From Siphonodentalium dalli (Eukaryota > Mollusca > Scaphopoda > Gadilida > Siphonodentaliidae), in the NCBI GenBank assembly GCA_032622095.1, contig CP136068.1:187293309-187357308 (forward strand): a stretch of DNA of 64,000 nucleotides. Direction: 5' to 3'. This document shows, in pieces, positions 1-9,222 of the stretch. The notes below the pieces were generated by a model, which was given only the letters and a program-made list of their open reading frames with translations, was not told the origin of the DNA and made no database searches. Each line of letters opens with the position of its first letter. The first letter of the stretch is position 1. Made by a program: the position numbers and the translations under genes.

Positions 1-636
1 AAAATGATGATATGCAATATTAAGTTGTCTTAAAATGATGATACGCAATATTATGAGATTATGAAATAAATGGTGGGAAAAGCATATATGGGTTGGTATA
101 TAAAATTATCGTGCAAGCAGTCATAATGCGTGCTATATTGATATGTAGGATAAGGTATGATAATAGAATATAGAGATACAAGTATGAGAAGTAATGAATA
201 TAACAATACGGTAATAGTGCATGGTATGTTTTGTAAATGATGAACATTGGTGATGTATTATCTAAATGCATGTTGTGTTGTTAATAAAATCATGACGATA
301 TGTATACATTCGGTATTGTGGTAATGAGAGACCAAATGTTTCTCATCTGCCGTCAATTGCACCGGGAATTGTTGAGAGCATGTGTCAGAGGTGAAATATT
401 GTTTGGAGTGTGGTATATGAGACTTTGATTAATGCGTTTGTTGATAGTTGGCGAGATCCATGACCAATGTTATTGAAGATAATCGGCGGTCAGTTGTCTA
501 ACTCTTGGGATTGGCACGTGTCATAATGGCGTTAGCATATGCAGCTGACGTGGTATGCATGCAGTAACGATATTGGAATTAGTCTGTGGGTTTGTGCCCC
601 TTATAGGAAAACAAAATGGTATTATTGGGAAAATTA
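1..636. other. Noncoding 3' region of the env-bearing element
   Basis: AT-rich DNA downstream of env in the element's direction. I see no coding frame of note, no purine tract and no copy of the LTR candidate at 14096-14650, so the 3' LTR probably lies beyond the left edge. A short direct repeat (TTAAAATGATGATAyGCAAT type) occurs at the extreme left. Confidence 0.4.
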
Positions 637-2826
637 TCAATATAGATTAAGTGGTGGGTTATGGATGGACGCGTGAGTTTTTATTATTTTCATAGGTCGT
701 AATGTGGATGATTCATCGTCAACATCTCGCGGGTGTTTTTTGGGAAATGTCAAATCTTCTTGTGTACTTTCTATTTGAGGTTGCTTAGCTGGAGACAAAT
801 GAATATCTTTCGTAGCTTCCTTGGGTATTGGTGGGGTTAGTCTGTGACGAAGTTGCGTATCAGTTCCCTTTATCATTTGGTTAAGTTTATTTCGTCGCTT
901 TGCGATTTTAATTCGTTGCGTGTTGTGATTGCGTTGAGTCTGATATTGGGAAATTTTCGTAATACACTGAATAATGTATTTGCGACTTGAGATGGCAATC
1001 AGTAAAATTAATATGAACGTAATGACCGCGGGAATGATGATTTGGTAATAATCCTGTTTTTTCTTTGGTTTGATGGGTTGCAGGGAAGTGACTGTTTGCA
1101 GAAAATCATATAATGATAGTTGTTTTATGGGGGGTAACTTGTTTGGAATCGATACTTGAGGGGGCAAGTTATGAATTTGGGAAAATAATGGCTTCCATTG
1201 TGGCAATTTATGTAATTCAATAGTTGATTGTAATTGGGTTATTTGTGTCTTGATGGTGATGTTTGATGAGTTCAAAGTTGTGAATGCAATTAGTTTGATA
1301 CTGGCTGATGTAGCTATGCACCTTGGTGGTAAAGTTATCGTTGCGATGGGGGGTAAAATTGTGATTCTATACGGTCGTTTTCTTAAGAGATTGTGATGAC
1401 AGTTTACTGTAAATGTATGAGCTTTCGTGGTTGTTATAAGCCATGTACATGCCGCCAGCTTAATAGCGGATGGTAAATTATACTGAGGGTAAATGGCTAT
1501 AGGGCAATTTGTGGCGGTATTTTTTGTATCATTGGTGAATATGTTGAGTAGGCAGTTATGATTATGTGATGCGGCAATTGAAATTTTTTGAATTTTACAA
1601 TATGGTAATTTGTTTAAAATACACGGGTGATTGTCACCAATGGTGGTATATTTGGATCGGTCGGGAGATAATAGCAGGTAATTATGAGTAATATCGATTC
1701 GGGCAACTGTATATTTATTGTTGTGTCTGAGTCTTGGGTCTCGAGGGTCTAATGGATAAAAAAATGGTATAGCGCGGAATATGTCAAACTGCATTCTGAT
1801 ATCGCGTAAATAAATTGTTATGGTAATGATTAGTCTGCTGTCTGTGAGTATGGTTTGTGTCTTCAAATGTTGGTAATATTTTGCAATTCCCGATTCTATG
1901 GGGAATGGTAACTTCAAATGGGCTGGAAGTAATTTCGTTATACTGTCAAGTGCCTTTTTTAAATGTATTGGGCTTATGATCTCCGGTGTAAATCGGTGGT
2001 TAATTAGAGAGGCAATTTGAACTTTAAGATGTCGCAAATATAATTTTGCTTGGATAACATCTTGTTGTATTTCATGTAATATTACTAGAAACTTAGCGTT
2101 GATGATTGTGAATATTTCAATTGTATGCACATGTTTTTGGGTTCGATGTGTTTCTTTTCGAAGTGTGGCTTGAATATTGGATATTGTTGTTGATAATGTG
2201 TTGACTCGTTGGCGATTTTCGTTTGAAATGACGCGTGTTATATTCATGATAGAATAAGCGGTTTGAGTATCGTGTTGGATTTTTTTTTGGTTTTGGTAGA
2301 GGGTTCGTATGTTATCTTCTACATGTGTAATATCTGACATCGAAGGGGTGCCAAATAGAAACTTGGCGATATCGCTTATTACGGGTAATATTGCTCGTTT
2401 GAGTCTTTTGGTATTATGGAGTTGATAATAATTATGATATTCATATTGGATTTGTTTTGTTTCCGTGAGAGCCGCTGCTAATTCAGTTTGTAAATCTGTC
2501 AAAATGTTGATGAGATTAAAGTTAATGTTATTTGTCTCGTTCCTGAATGGAGGTTTGTTATGGTGATATGTGCTTTGATGAAACGTGGCACAAATGCTAT
2601 TGAGTTTATTTTGGGCCATCCTTATGTCGGTAGCGAGTCTTGCTATGTAGGTATAATATGGTGTGAGTTCGATGAGAAAACTGAGATCCCAATTTTCATT
2701 TGAGACAGCAATTTGCCGGTGATGCAAAAATAACATGTTCTGTCGAGTTAACATAGCGTCACTAGTTTGAAAGCCGATGATAAGTATGAGGAGGGTCGCT
2801 TTAACGAAGTTTTCTGTAGGCTTCAT
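637..2826 (-). CDS. env: F-like envelope glycoprotein of the Gypsy element
   Basis: Class-I-like membrane fusion glycoprotein, 729 codons from the chosen ATG. Seen: a hydrophobic signal (LLILIIGF) lies near the N-terminus. A furin-type RLKR occurs at about residues 141-144, followed directly by a hydrophobic stretch, AILPVISDIAKFLFGT, typical of the fusion peptide of baculovirus F and errantivirus Env proteins. Heptad-like sequence follows, then a membrane anchor (IIIPAVITFILILLIAI, about residue 600) and a basic tail of about 115 residues. The frame is open upstream to 2913, but I chose the ATG at 2826 because a splice acceptor lies 13 bases before it and the signal peptide then sits at the N-terminus. 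The gene is intact over its length. Inferred: it is translated from a spliced RNA joining the donor at 13339 to the acceptor at 2839. Confidence 0.85.
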   Translation of the reverse strand: MKPTENFVKATLLILIIGFQTSDAMLTRQNMLFLHHRQIAVSNENWDLSFLIELTPYYTYIARLATDIRMAQNKLNSICATFHQSTYHHNKPPFRNETNNINFNLINILTDLQTELAAALTETKQIQYEYHNYYQLHNTKRLKRAILPVISDIAKFLFGTPSMSDITHVEDNIRTLYQNQKKIQHDTQTAYSIMNITRVISNENRQRVNTLSTTISNIQATLRKETHRTQKHVHTIEIFTIINAKFLVILHEIQQDVIQAKLYLRHLKVQIASLINHRFTPEIISPIHLKKALDSITKLLPAHLKLPFPIESGIAKYYQHLKTQTILTDSRLIITITIYLRDIRMQFDIFRAIPFFYPLDPRDPRLRHNNKYTVARIDITHNYLLLSPDRSKYTTIGDNHPCILNKLPYCKIQKISIAASHNHNCLLNIFTNDTKNTATNCPIAIYPQYNLPSAIKLAACTWLITTTKAHTFTVNCHHNLLRKRPYRITILPPIATITLPPRCIATSASIKLIAFTTLNSSNITIKTQITQLQSTIELHKLPQWKPLFSQIHNLPPQVSIPNKLPPIKQLSLYDFLQTVTSLQPIKPKKKQDYYQIIIPAVITFILILLIAISSRKYIIQCITKISQYQTQRNHNTQRIKIAKRRNKLNQMIKGTDTQLRHRLTPPIPKEATKDIHLSPAKQPQIESTQEDLTFPKKHPRDVDDESSTLRPMKIIKTHASIHNPPLNLY

Positions 2827-2839
2827 ATCGCTTGCACCC

Positions 2840-2855
2840 CTATAAGTAAAAATAT
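2840..2855 (-). promoter_or_regulatory. Splice acceptor before env
   Basis: On the minus strand a T-rich tract reads ATTTTTACTTATAG, ending in AG at 2841-2840. The env ATG follows 13 bases later. This matches a metazoan 3' splice site and gives env a subgenomic message. Confidence 0.55.
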
Positions 2856-3028
2856 AGGTGTGTATTAGCGGGTTAGCCGGTATCTGATTATAAAGATAGA
2901 TTCGCGTGGGCATGGCTTTTATGGGTTAACTGGTTTGTTTAATCGATGAGATTTTTCGGCCGGTGTAAGTTGTAATGTCATTCTCACATTACTGTGTAAA
3001 ATTGTTACCCCCAGAAATCGACGAAATA

Positions 3029-3036
3029 TGACGTCA
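3029..3036. promoter_or_regulatory. Consensus CRE palindrome TGACGTCA
   Basis: A perfect 8-bp CRE (ATF/CREB-type site) stands 142 bp before the plus-strand ATG at 3178, in a short GC-richer stretch (3000-3110) between the divergently oriented env and small gene. Regulatory use is inferred from position only. Confidence 0.35.
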
Positions 3037-3177
3037 CACGATGCCAGTGTGTGTACCAATTAGCCGCGCTGCGTGCGCTAGGCGTGTCGACGAAGGTAAT
3101 TAGTGGTATAGCGTTATACATGCGTTGGCCATTATGGCTGTGAATTATTGCGGGCCTGTCTTTCAATATTTGCAGTT

Positions 3178-3483
3178 ATGAGTCAACTTTTGAGTGAGTT
3201 AGAGTGTAAGTTGAGAAATGCGAAGGCAAATGGTTTAGGGTATTTTGGGGTGATCGTTGATTCGATCTATCTGACCTACGTGAATGATCAGATAGTCGAT
3301 CAATTTGAGCGGGGGAATGAGCACGCCCGTACGGGGGTATCATCCAAGAGCGATCGCTATCTGTGTACGTTGTGGCTAGAAGAAAATGAGAGGTGTTATC
3401 TCATTTTAAATTTGAGGAAGCAGCTTAGGGAAGAGAGGAGAAGGTTGATGGATCTGTGGTCGGAAGAACAGACTGACTGGTAA
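3178..3483 (+). CDS. Small ambisense protein A (paralogue of protein B)
   Basis: A 101-codon ORF on the strand opposite to the retroelement genes, starting MSQLLSELE. I recognise no domain. The C-terminal half is charged and probably helical (LRKQLREERRRLMDLWSEE). It is visibly related to the protein at 4997-5272. Shared features are an MS-x2-L-x2-LE start, a central VD-x-I, an LE-x2-E/ERC block, then ...INLR/LNLR...ER-R---D-WS in the same order. An upstream in-frame ATG at 3148 exists, but the paralogue's start argues for 3178. A CTTTCAATATTTGCAG acceptor-like sequence ends 2 bases before the ATG, so the coding exon may be spliced. Function unknown. Two related ORFs in one interval suggest real genes rather than chance frames. 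Confidence 0.5.
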   Translation: MSQLLSELECKLRNAKANGLGYFGVIVDSIYLTYVNDQIVDQFERGNEHARTGVSSKSDRYLCTLWLEENERCYLILNLRKQLREERRRLMDLWSEEQTDW

Positions 3484-4944
3484 GACGGAGTTGAGTTGGG
3501 TCGGCTGATGAGCGAGATTTGAGGAGGTTTGGCAGGAGGAGTGAAGGAGAAAGATGGGCCCAATCTTTGATAGCTGTTTGTGCCTATATAATTTAACGTG
3601 GGCTACATGGTGCTAATGAAGATTGGTTTCATTGAAAACATCACATGGACATCTGAATGTGAACGACAAGTGGTATTGCTGTATTATTTATAAAATGTAT
3701 GTGTCATAGGGTGTAGGTATACCAACAGTCATGTCAATATGGATATCAAAAGGCATATGAATAAATGCGTATTGTGTACTGCTATATATAGGTTCTTATT
3801 GCTATATTTGACATGATTATTGGCGGAAATATTTGTTGATTGTATAGTATTAGGGGAGTGCAATTGACGCATGGAATAGTAGTTCTATCTATATTGTAAT
3901 GATAATATTTGATCGCGCATTGTCATGATAATATTTGATCGCGCATTGTCTCGCGGCTCTGGTTATCTTGGCGGTGGGGGGGGGGGGGGGGGGGGGGGTA
4001 TGTATACGATATCGTCGTGTTGGGAGATATATTGTGATTTGCACATACATGTTATTCAGGCTCATTTTAGCTCTGCACATGTATATGTGATTTAGGGTAT
4101 TGTGGGCAGTTGGGGGGGGGGTGGTACATATACGATATGGTGGTGTTGGGAGATATATTGTGATTTTCGCATACATGTTATTCAGGCTCATTTTAGCTCT
4201 GCACATGTATATTTGAATTAGGGTATTGTGGGCAGTTGGGGGGTGGTACATATACGATATGGTCATGTTGGGAGATATATTGTGATTTTCACATACATGT
4301 TATTCAGGCTCATTTTAGCTCTGCACATGTATATGTGATTTAGGGTATTGTGGGCAGTTGGGGGGGGTGGTGGTACATATAAGATATGGTCGTGTTGAGA
4401 GATATATTGCGACTTACATCTCACTAGATACGTGGTGTGTGGGGGAGGGGTCTGGTGTATGTGTTGTGGAAGTGGAAGGTTAACATATCGGTGATCTTGT
4501 CATACTTATTGGTTTGTGTGGGTCGCTTGATTTGGGTTATTTGAGTTTAATGAATAATTATGGATAGTTTTATGTTTATGAGGCAGATAAATTGGCTGGG
4601 TAATGTTTGTTTATGTTATGGTTTATGTTGAAATATTCCTATTTATTGATATGATACTTGTGTAACATATTTTTATTGTATTTATTTTGTTTTTGTTGTT
4701 TGAGGGAAGCAAGTTTTTGCCCTGTGTGCATTGTGCACCGATGCACACTGGACTTGCCAGCATTGAGTTATATCTGACTATTATATGATGTTTAGTGTGT
4801 TTATTTATCATTGGATATTATGTTTAGATGTATCGAAGAGATAGATAGTGCCTAGCATGTCCCTCGGGAATCTTCGAGAGTGCTTACTTGGTTTGGCACA
4901 GCGTCTCGATTCGATACGGACGCTATCTGCCAATATGAGATGAG
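3484..4944. other. Repeat-rich noncoding interval
   Basis: Between the two small plus-strand genes. It holds a 23-base G run (3976-3998), a four-copy ~125-bp tandem repeat and AT-rich unique sequence (4440-4940). The apparent minus-strand reading frame at 3889-4266 is only the tandem repeat read through. Confidence 0.6.
4017..4400. repeat. ~125-bp tandem repeat, about 3-4 copies
   Basis: The block TGGGAGATATATTGTGA recurs at 4021, 4147 and 4269, with a diverged copy near 4395 (spacing 126, 122, 126). Each unit carries an ATTCAGGCTCATTTTAGCTC block and a variable G run. Confidence 0.85.
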
Positions 4945-4952
4945 TATATAAG
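4945..4952 (+). promoter_or_regulatory. TATA box before small protein B
   Basis: TATATAAG lies 45 bp upstream of the ATG at 4997, which leaves room for an initiation site about 30 bp downstream and a very short leader. It points to an independent plus-strand promoter inside the retroelement. Confidence 0.45.
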
Positions 4953-4996
4953 GTCTGGGAATATCGACAAGTGTTATTTCTGACTTAATTTTCATT

Positions 4997-5272
4997 ATGT
5001 CTGATTACTTGCGATTCTTGGAGGCTGAGGTTGCCGTGTTAGAAACCAGTCAATATGAGGTGACAATGCAGTATGTGGACCACATACTGGCATTTCATGA
5101 TGTTATAGTTGCTGTGTGCCTTGCTGGAGGGACCAGTATAGATTGGGCACGGTACTTTAGTACCGTGTCTGAGTTAGAAAGATGCCAGACGGTGATAAAT
5201 CTCCGGCTGGAGATCATAGATGAAAGGCAGCGAATCGTGGACATCTGGAGTCAACATCGGAGAGTGTTGTAA
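4997..5272 (+). CDS. Small ambisense protein B (paralogue of protein A)
   Basis: A 91-codon ORF starting MSDYLRFLEAEVA, with a TATA box 45 bp upstream. No known domain. The C-terminal third (ERCQTVINLRLEIIDERQR, then IVDIWS) parallels the same region of the 3178-3483 protein, and the N-termini match as MS-x2-L-x2-LE. Both are predicted mostly helical and acidic-then-basic. They lie antisense to the pol-env transcript, between pol and env, where accessory genes sit in complex retroviruses. Inferred: a duplicated accessory gene pair. Alternatives are chance ORFs or a captured host fragment. Confidence 0.5.
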   Translation: MSDYLRFLEAEVAVLETSQYEVTMQYVDHILAFHDVIVAVCLAGGTSIDWARYFSTVSELERCQTVINLRLEIIDERQRIVDIWSQHRRVL

Positions 5273-5455
5273 GAAGATGTCGCTGTGAATGCTGCCCCTG
5301 ATGAATTTGGAGCGTCCCTGGATCAAGAGTTGGCTTGCATTCTGCAAGCTGGCACGGTGTTTAGCCAACAATAACATGAATTGAATTGTTTTTGTGGTTA
5401 TTCACCGTGTTAGCCTGTAGAAATAACATCTTGCTGATAAATTCAGTGAAAAGAA

Positions 5456-5492
<37 letters not shown>

Positions 5493-5889
5493 TAATCGTG
5501 GTAATGCCCCAAAGGTGTTAATATTGGTTGAGCTACAAAGAGTAACTTTTGTAAACGTGCTAAATCGCCAAAGATTATTTAATTATAGTCTAAGATTGGT
5601 TGAAATGTAAAGAGATAAATATATTATTAGACCGCTGCCAAGAATTATTACAGAGTTCAATACTGTTATTGATTCGGTTATCTAAGTTTTATAATGAAGA
5701 GCGTTTGTTTGTTCGTTCGAATAAATTTGGTTTTAGTTATTTCGGAGAGTTTATGGGAACGTATGGAATATGGGAGAAATGATATAATATACGCTCTATA
5801 GTAAAGAGTGTTATACGTTTGCTTCTGGGTTTCGTGGGTTCAAATAATGTCGGTAAATGTATGTGAGAAGCGAGCTGGGAAATCAGTGA

Positions 5890-6345
5890 TGGTGGTGGAA
5901 ATGTCGTGGTTTCTGTACCAATCGTTCTGTGATAAAGAACGTTATTTGGCAGTATTGGGAGAAGGGATCTTGAGGGAAATATGTCGTGATGATTGTATCA
6001 CCTACTATATAATATAATTATAGTGGCGTTGGTGGGTGGGGGTGTCTACATTGAGGGATAATATGCCGTGGTTTCTGTACCAATCGTTCTATGATAAAGA
6101 GCGTTGTTTGGCAGGAGGGGGTGGGTGGTATTGAGGGAAATATGCCGTGATTATTGTATCACCTACTATATAATATAATTATAGTGTCTTGTGGCGGTGG
6201 TGGGTGGGGGTGTCTACATTGAGGGATAATATGCCGTGGTTTCTGTACCAATCGTTCTTATGATAAAGAGCGTTGTTTGGCAGGAGGGGGGGTGGTATTG
6301 AGGGAAATATGCCGTGATTATTGTATCAACTACTATATAATATAT
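5890..6345. repeat. ~168-bp tandem repeat, about 2.7 copies
   Basis: The block GGTTTCTGTACCAATCGTTC recurs at about 5908, 6070 and 6238, each followed by a TGATAAAGArCGTT block, a GGCAGGAG-type G-rich tract, and a conserved CACCTACTATATAATATA-type end. Confidence 0.8.
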
Positions 6346-6474
6346 ATAGTGTATTGTGGCGTAGGTGGGCTATGCCAATGAATATATGATTGAGTTAAGT
6401 ATATTGGAGGGAATGAAGATGTAACTGAGTCATGAACGGGAGTTTGCCATATTTCGGAGATTGATGTGAGAGAC

Positions 6475-6740
6475 AATGATCGACATATTGGCATGTTTCG
6501 TGAATAAACAATTATCCAAAGACGCCGAGTGTCAGTCATTAGCGAAAGATATATATTACATGTCGGTTAAATTTACTTCGGCATCATGACTCAATGTACA
6601 CCTGTTAGAATGATCGACAGATTGGTATGTTTCGTGAATAAACAATTTAGTCAAAGACGCCGAGTGTCAGTCATTAGCGAAAGATATATATTACATGTCG
6701 GTTAAATTTACTTCGGCATCATGACTCAATGTACACCTGT
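6475..6740. repeat. 134-bp direct duplication
   Basis: Two nearly identical copies begin with AATGATCGACA at 6475 and 6609 and run to CACCTGTTAG (6606 and 6740). Confidence 0.85.
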
Positions 6741-6857
6741 TAGCGATAATTGAATTAGAGATTTGGGAAACGGGACGATGCCCTGTTTGATATATATACT
6801 AATAAAAGTTATGTAAACTATCTATCATTAGTGATTGTGAAGTATTTTGATACATAA

Positions 6858-7594
6858 TTATGAATGTTCGATATCAGTTGTCATCTGATATAAATCATAT
6901 GTTTCCGTACTTTCGTTTGACCAATTCGTCGAACGGGTGTCGGGTGATGTATATTGGAAGGAATTAGAAAACGATGAATCTTTAGGCGTGTGTTTGGCGT
7001 ATGGTGTATATAATTTACGATGCCGGCCGCGTTTGTTATCTGCGCGATCCGATTTTGTGTCTGGCGTCGTACTATAAGAATTTTGTGTAATTAATTTGTG
7101 TTTTATGACATTTGGTTCCTGTGTTTGGGGCCTAGATTGGTCGCTGGGTGAAAAATCCGGGGGTGATTGGCTGTCTGTTTTATTAAAATGTTTTGAAGCC
7201 ATGAGTCTGTTGGCTAATTCAGCCAATGGTATTGAAGAGCTGTCGTCTGTGTTTGAGCGCTCAAGTTGAGCGCGCTTAATTGCCGTCGTTTTGAGGTCAT
7301 CGTCTGATTCCAATGTGGATTGAGAGCTATTATTATCGACACTGGCTTCACTCGGTGGAAATGCAAATCGATTATGTCGTTTATTTTTTAAGTGATTGGG
7401 AATTTGAGGTGTAGGCCAATCAACGGGGGATGGTTTGATGTGTTTAGCATGTGATTTTGTTAATTTAGCAGATAGGTCATGTCTTAATATGTAAGATATG
7501 GGGCCTGTCTGTTTCAAGATACGCCAAAACGGCTCATATTTAAATGAAAATTTGTGATTTGGTTGGTGGATTTTGTAATAGACGGATTGGCCTA
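6858..7594 (-). CDS. pol: Pol C-terminal segment (integrase GPY/F region plus tail)
   Basis: This frame lies -1 to the integrase frame and is open from the stop of that ORF. Seen: a short module with PFWRILKQTGPISYILR near its start matches the position and pattern of the GPY/F module that ends many Ty3/Gypsy integrases. A long Ser/Thr/Asp-rich, low-complexity tail of about 180 residues follows. No ATG is needed if it is reached by frameshift at the T_TTA_AAA heptamer at 7595-7601. The alternative is a simple one-base indel in this copy. Confidence 0.6.
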
Positions 7595-9222
7595 TTTTAA
7601 AGGTTGGAATAGATCCACCTTTGTTCTGTTTGTGGTTGCGAGAGGCTGTTTCGAGAAGAGATTTTGTAGTTTTAAAAATAATGTGTTGATTTTAAGCGTG
7701 GTGGCTAAAAAATCCTCTCCTAAATACTTTTCTCTGTGTGTTAAAATTCGGTCTATGCTTATCTGTGGTTCTCTAAAAAAAGTTAGAAAAAATGGTGAAT
7801 GTGTATGTACACTGGAACAATGGAAGTTCATTGCTTGTGATGCATAATTTAGATATAGGTCCCAATTTTCTACATTTGCCTGGGTGATTGTTGAAATGAT
7901 TGATGCTAGACTTCTATGCGAGCGTTCTGACTTCCCGTTGCTTTGGGGTGAGTAGAACGAACTGAGGCGGTGATTGATATGGTAATATTTACAAAATTCA
8001 GTAAAGGTAGAGTTTGCAAACTCGGACCCATTATCCGTTAAAATACCTTCAACTGATCCAAATAAAGTGAAATACTCTGAATTCAATCTTTCTAAAATTG
8101 TATCCACCATTTTGTTAGGTAATGCGTATGCTAAAGTATGTAATGAAAATTGATCAATAATAGTTAAGATAAATCTATTTCCTGACTGTGTTTTGGGGGA
8201 AAATGGTCCCATAAGATCGATGGCTATGAGCTGTCCTGGCCTTGATGGGGCAGTGACTGGTTGAAGCGGGATTTTTGGATTATAAGCATTTCGTTGTCGG
8301 CATGTGTGACAATTGTTTATGTATGTGACAATTTTTGCAAACAACTGAGGTGTGTAATATCTGTTTCGTATGGTCGCGTATAGCGATTGTACCGCTCTAT
8401 GGCCGAGACTGTGATATTGGGATATAACTTCCTGCGCTATTTTGTCCGTTATATATATTCGTAATTTAGGTATGTCATTATATATTGATATATAGTGTAG
8501 GATACCATCTTTGAGAATAAAGGTTTTTGCTAATTTTTCGGGTATATTTGTTGATTGCATTTGTTTGATAATCTCGGTGATTGTGTGGTCTGCTGATTGT
8601 TCATCTCTTATATTAGTTATAGGAGGAAGGGCCGGGCTGTCGTCAAGATCAACTGATGATTCAGAATCCGTTTTCTTTTTTGGTTGTTTATTTCGTTTTG
8701 AGAATTCCTGAATATCTTTCATGTCAAGTATATTAACATCCTGTACAAGGGGATTGGTGGGTGGATTTGGGTCGCTATCTGTGCAAGAAATGATGCACGG
8801 GTGTTTGTCGGGGTTTATCCGACTGCAAAAATCGGCCGTAACATTGTTCGTGCCTTTAATATAAGTAATTTTTGGGTTCAATGCTGATATTTCCAAAAAC
8901 CATTTTTGAATTTTTGTGTTTATCAGATCCTGTTTTTTAAACATGTGGATGAGGGGTAAGTGATCTGTTTTAATCTCTACTTGGGATCCCTGTAAGTAAA
9001 ATTTAAATTGCCTTGCAAACGTATATATAGCGAATGCTTCTTTTTCCGTGACAGAATAATTCCTTTGTGATTTGTTAAGTTTTTTACTGGCGAACGCGAT
9101 TGGTAGTTCAACGTGTTTATCATCTTGGCTATTAGCATATTGTGATAGTATCGCCCCGATACTATGGATAGATGCATCTACTGTCAGAATGAACAGTTTG
9201 TCGGGATTTGGGTAAGCTAAGA
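7592..9222 (-). CDS. pol: Pol: RNase H and integrase (frame-broken from RT)
   Basis: Cuts the RNA of RNA-DNA hybrids and inserts cDNA into the genome. Seen: RNase H start (LTVDAS) and an IKTDHLPL block. Then comes an integrase zinc module with H-x-H and CHTC (HSLGHRAVQ, then NNCHTCRQRN), followed by the DDE core: AIDLMGPF, ILTDNGSEF and QSNGKSERSHR. The frame is open from about 9222, with the first internal Met at 8944. It is -1 relative to the RT frame upstream, and I see no good slippery site there, so the break looks like an indel. The ORF ends in a TAG placed directly on a T_TTA_AAA heptamer. Confidence 0.85.
7595..7601 (-). promoter_or_regulatory. T_TTA_AAA slippery heptamer at the integrase stop
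   Basis: Read in the integrase frame the minus strand is T TTA AAA TAG. This fits the X_XXY_YYZ rule for -1 ribosomal frameshifting, and the -1 frame is the one that encodes the GPY/F segment. Function is inferred. Confidence 0.45.

Larger units (their letters stand above)
5273..6857. other. Repeat-rich noncoding interval
   Basis: Downstream of small gene B. It holds a 31-base T run at 5461-5491, a ~168-bp tandem repeat, a 134-bp duplication and AT-rich sequence. Short plus-strand frames at 5600-5782 and 5808-6017 might be decayed relatives of the small genes, but the similarity is too weak to call. Confidence 0.5.

Noticed and set aside
5600-6017. Possible third member of the small ambisense gene family
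   Set aside because: Only a few scattered residues match proteins A and B, and the region is part of a tandem repeat.
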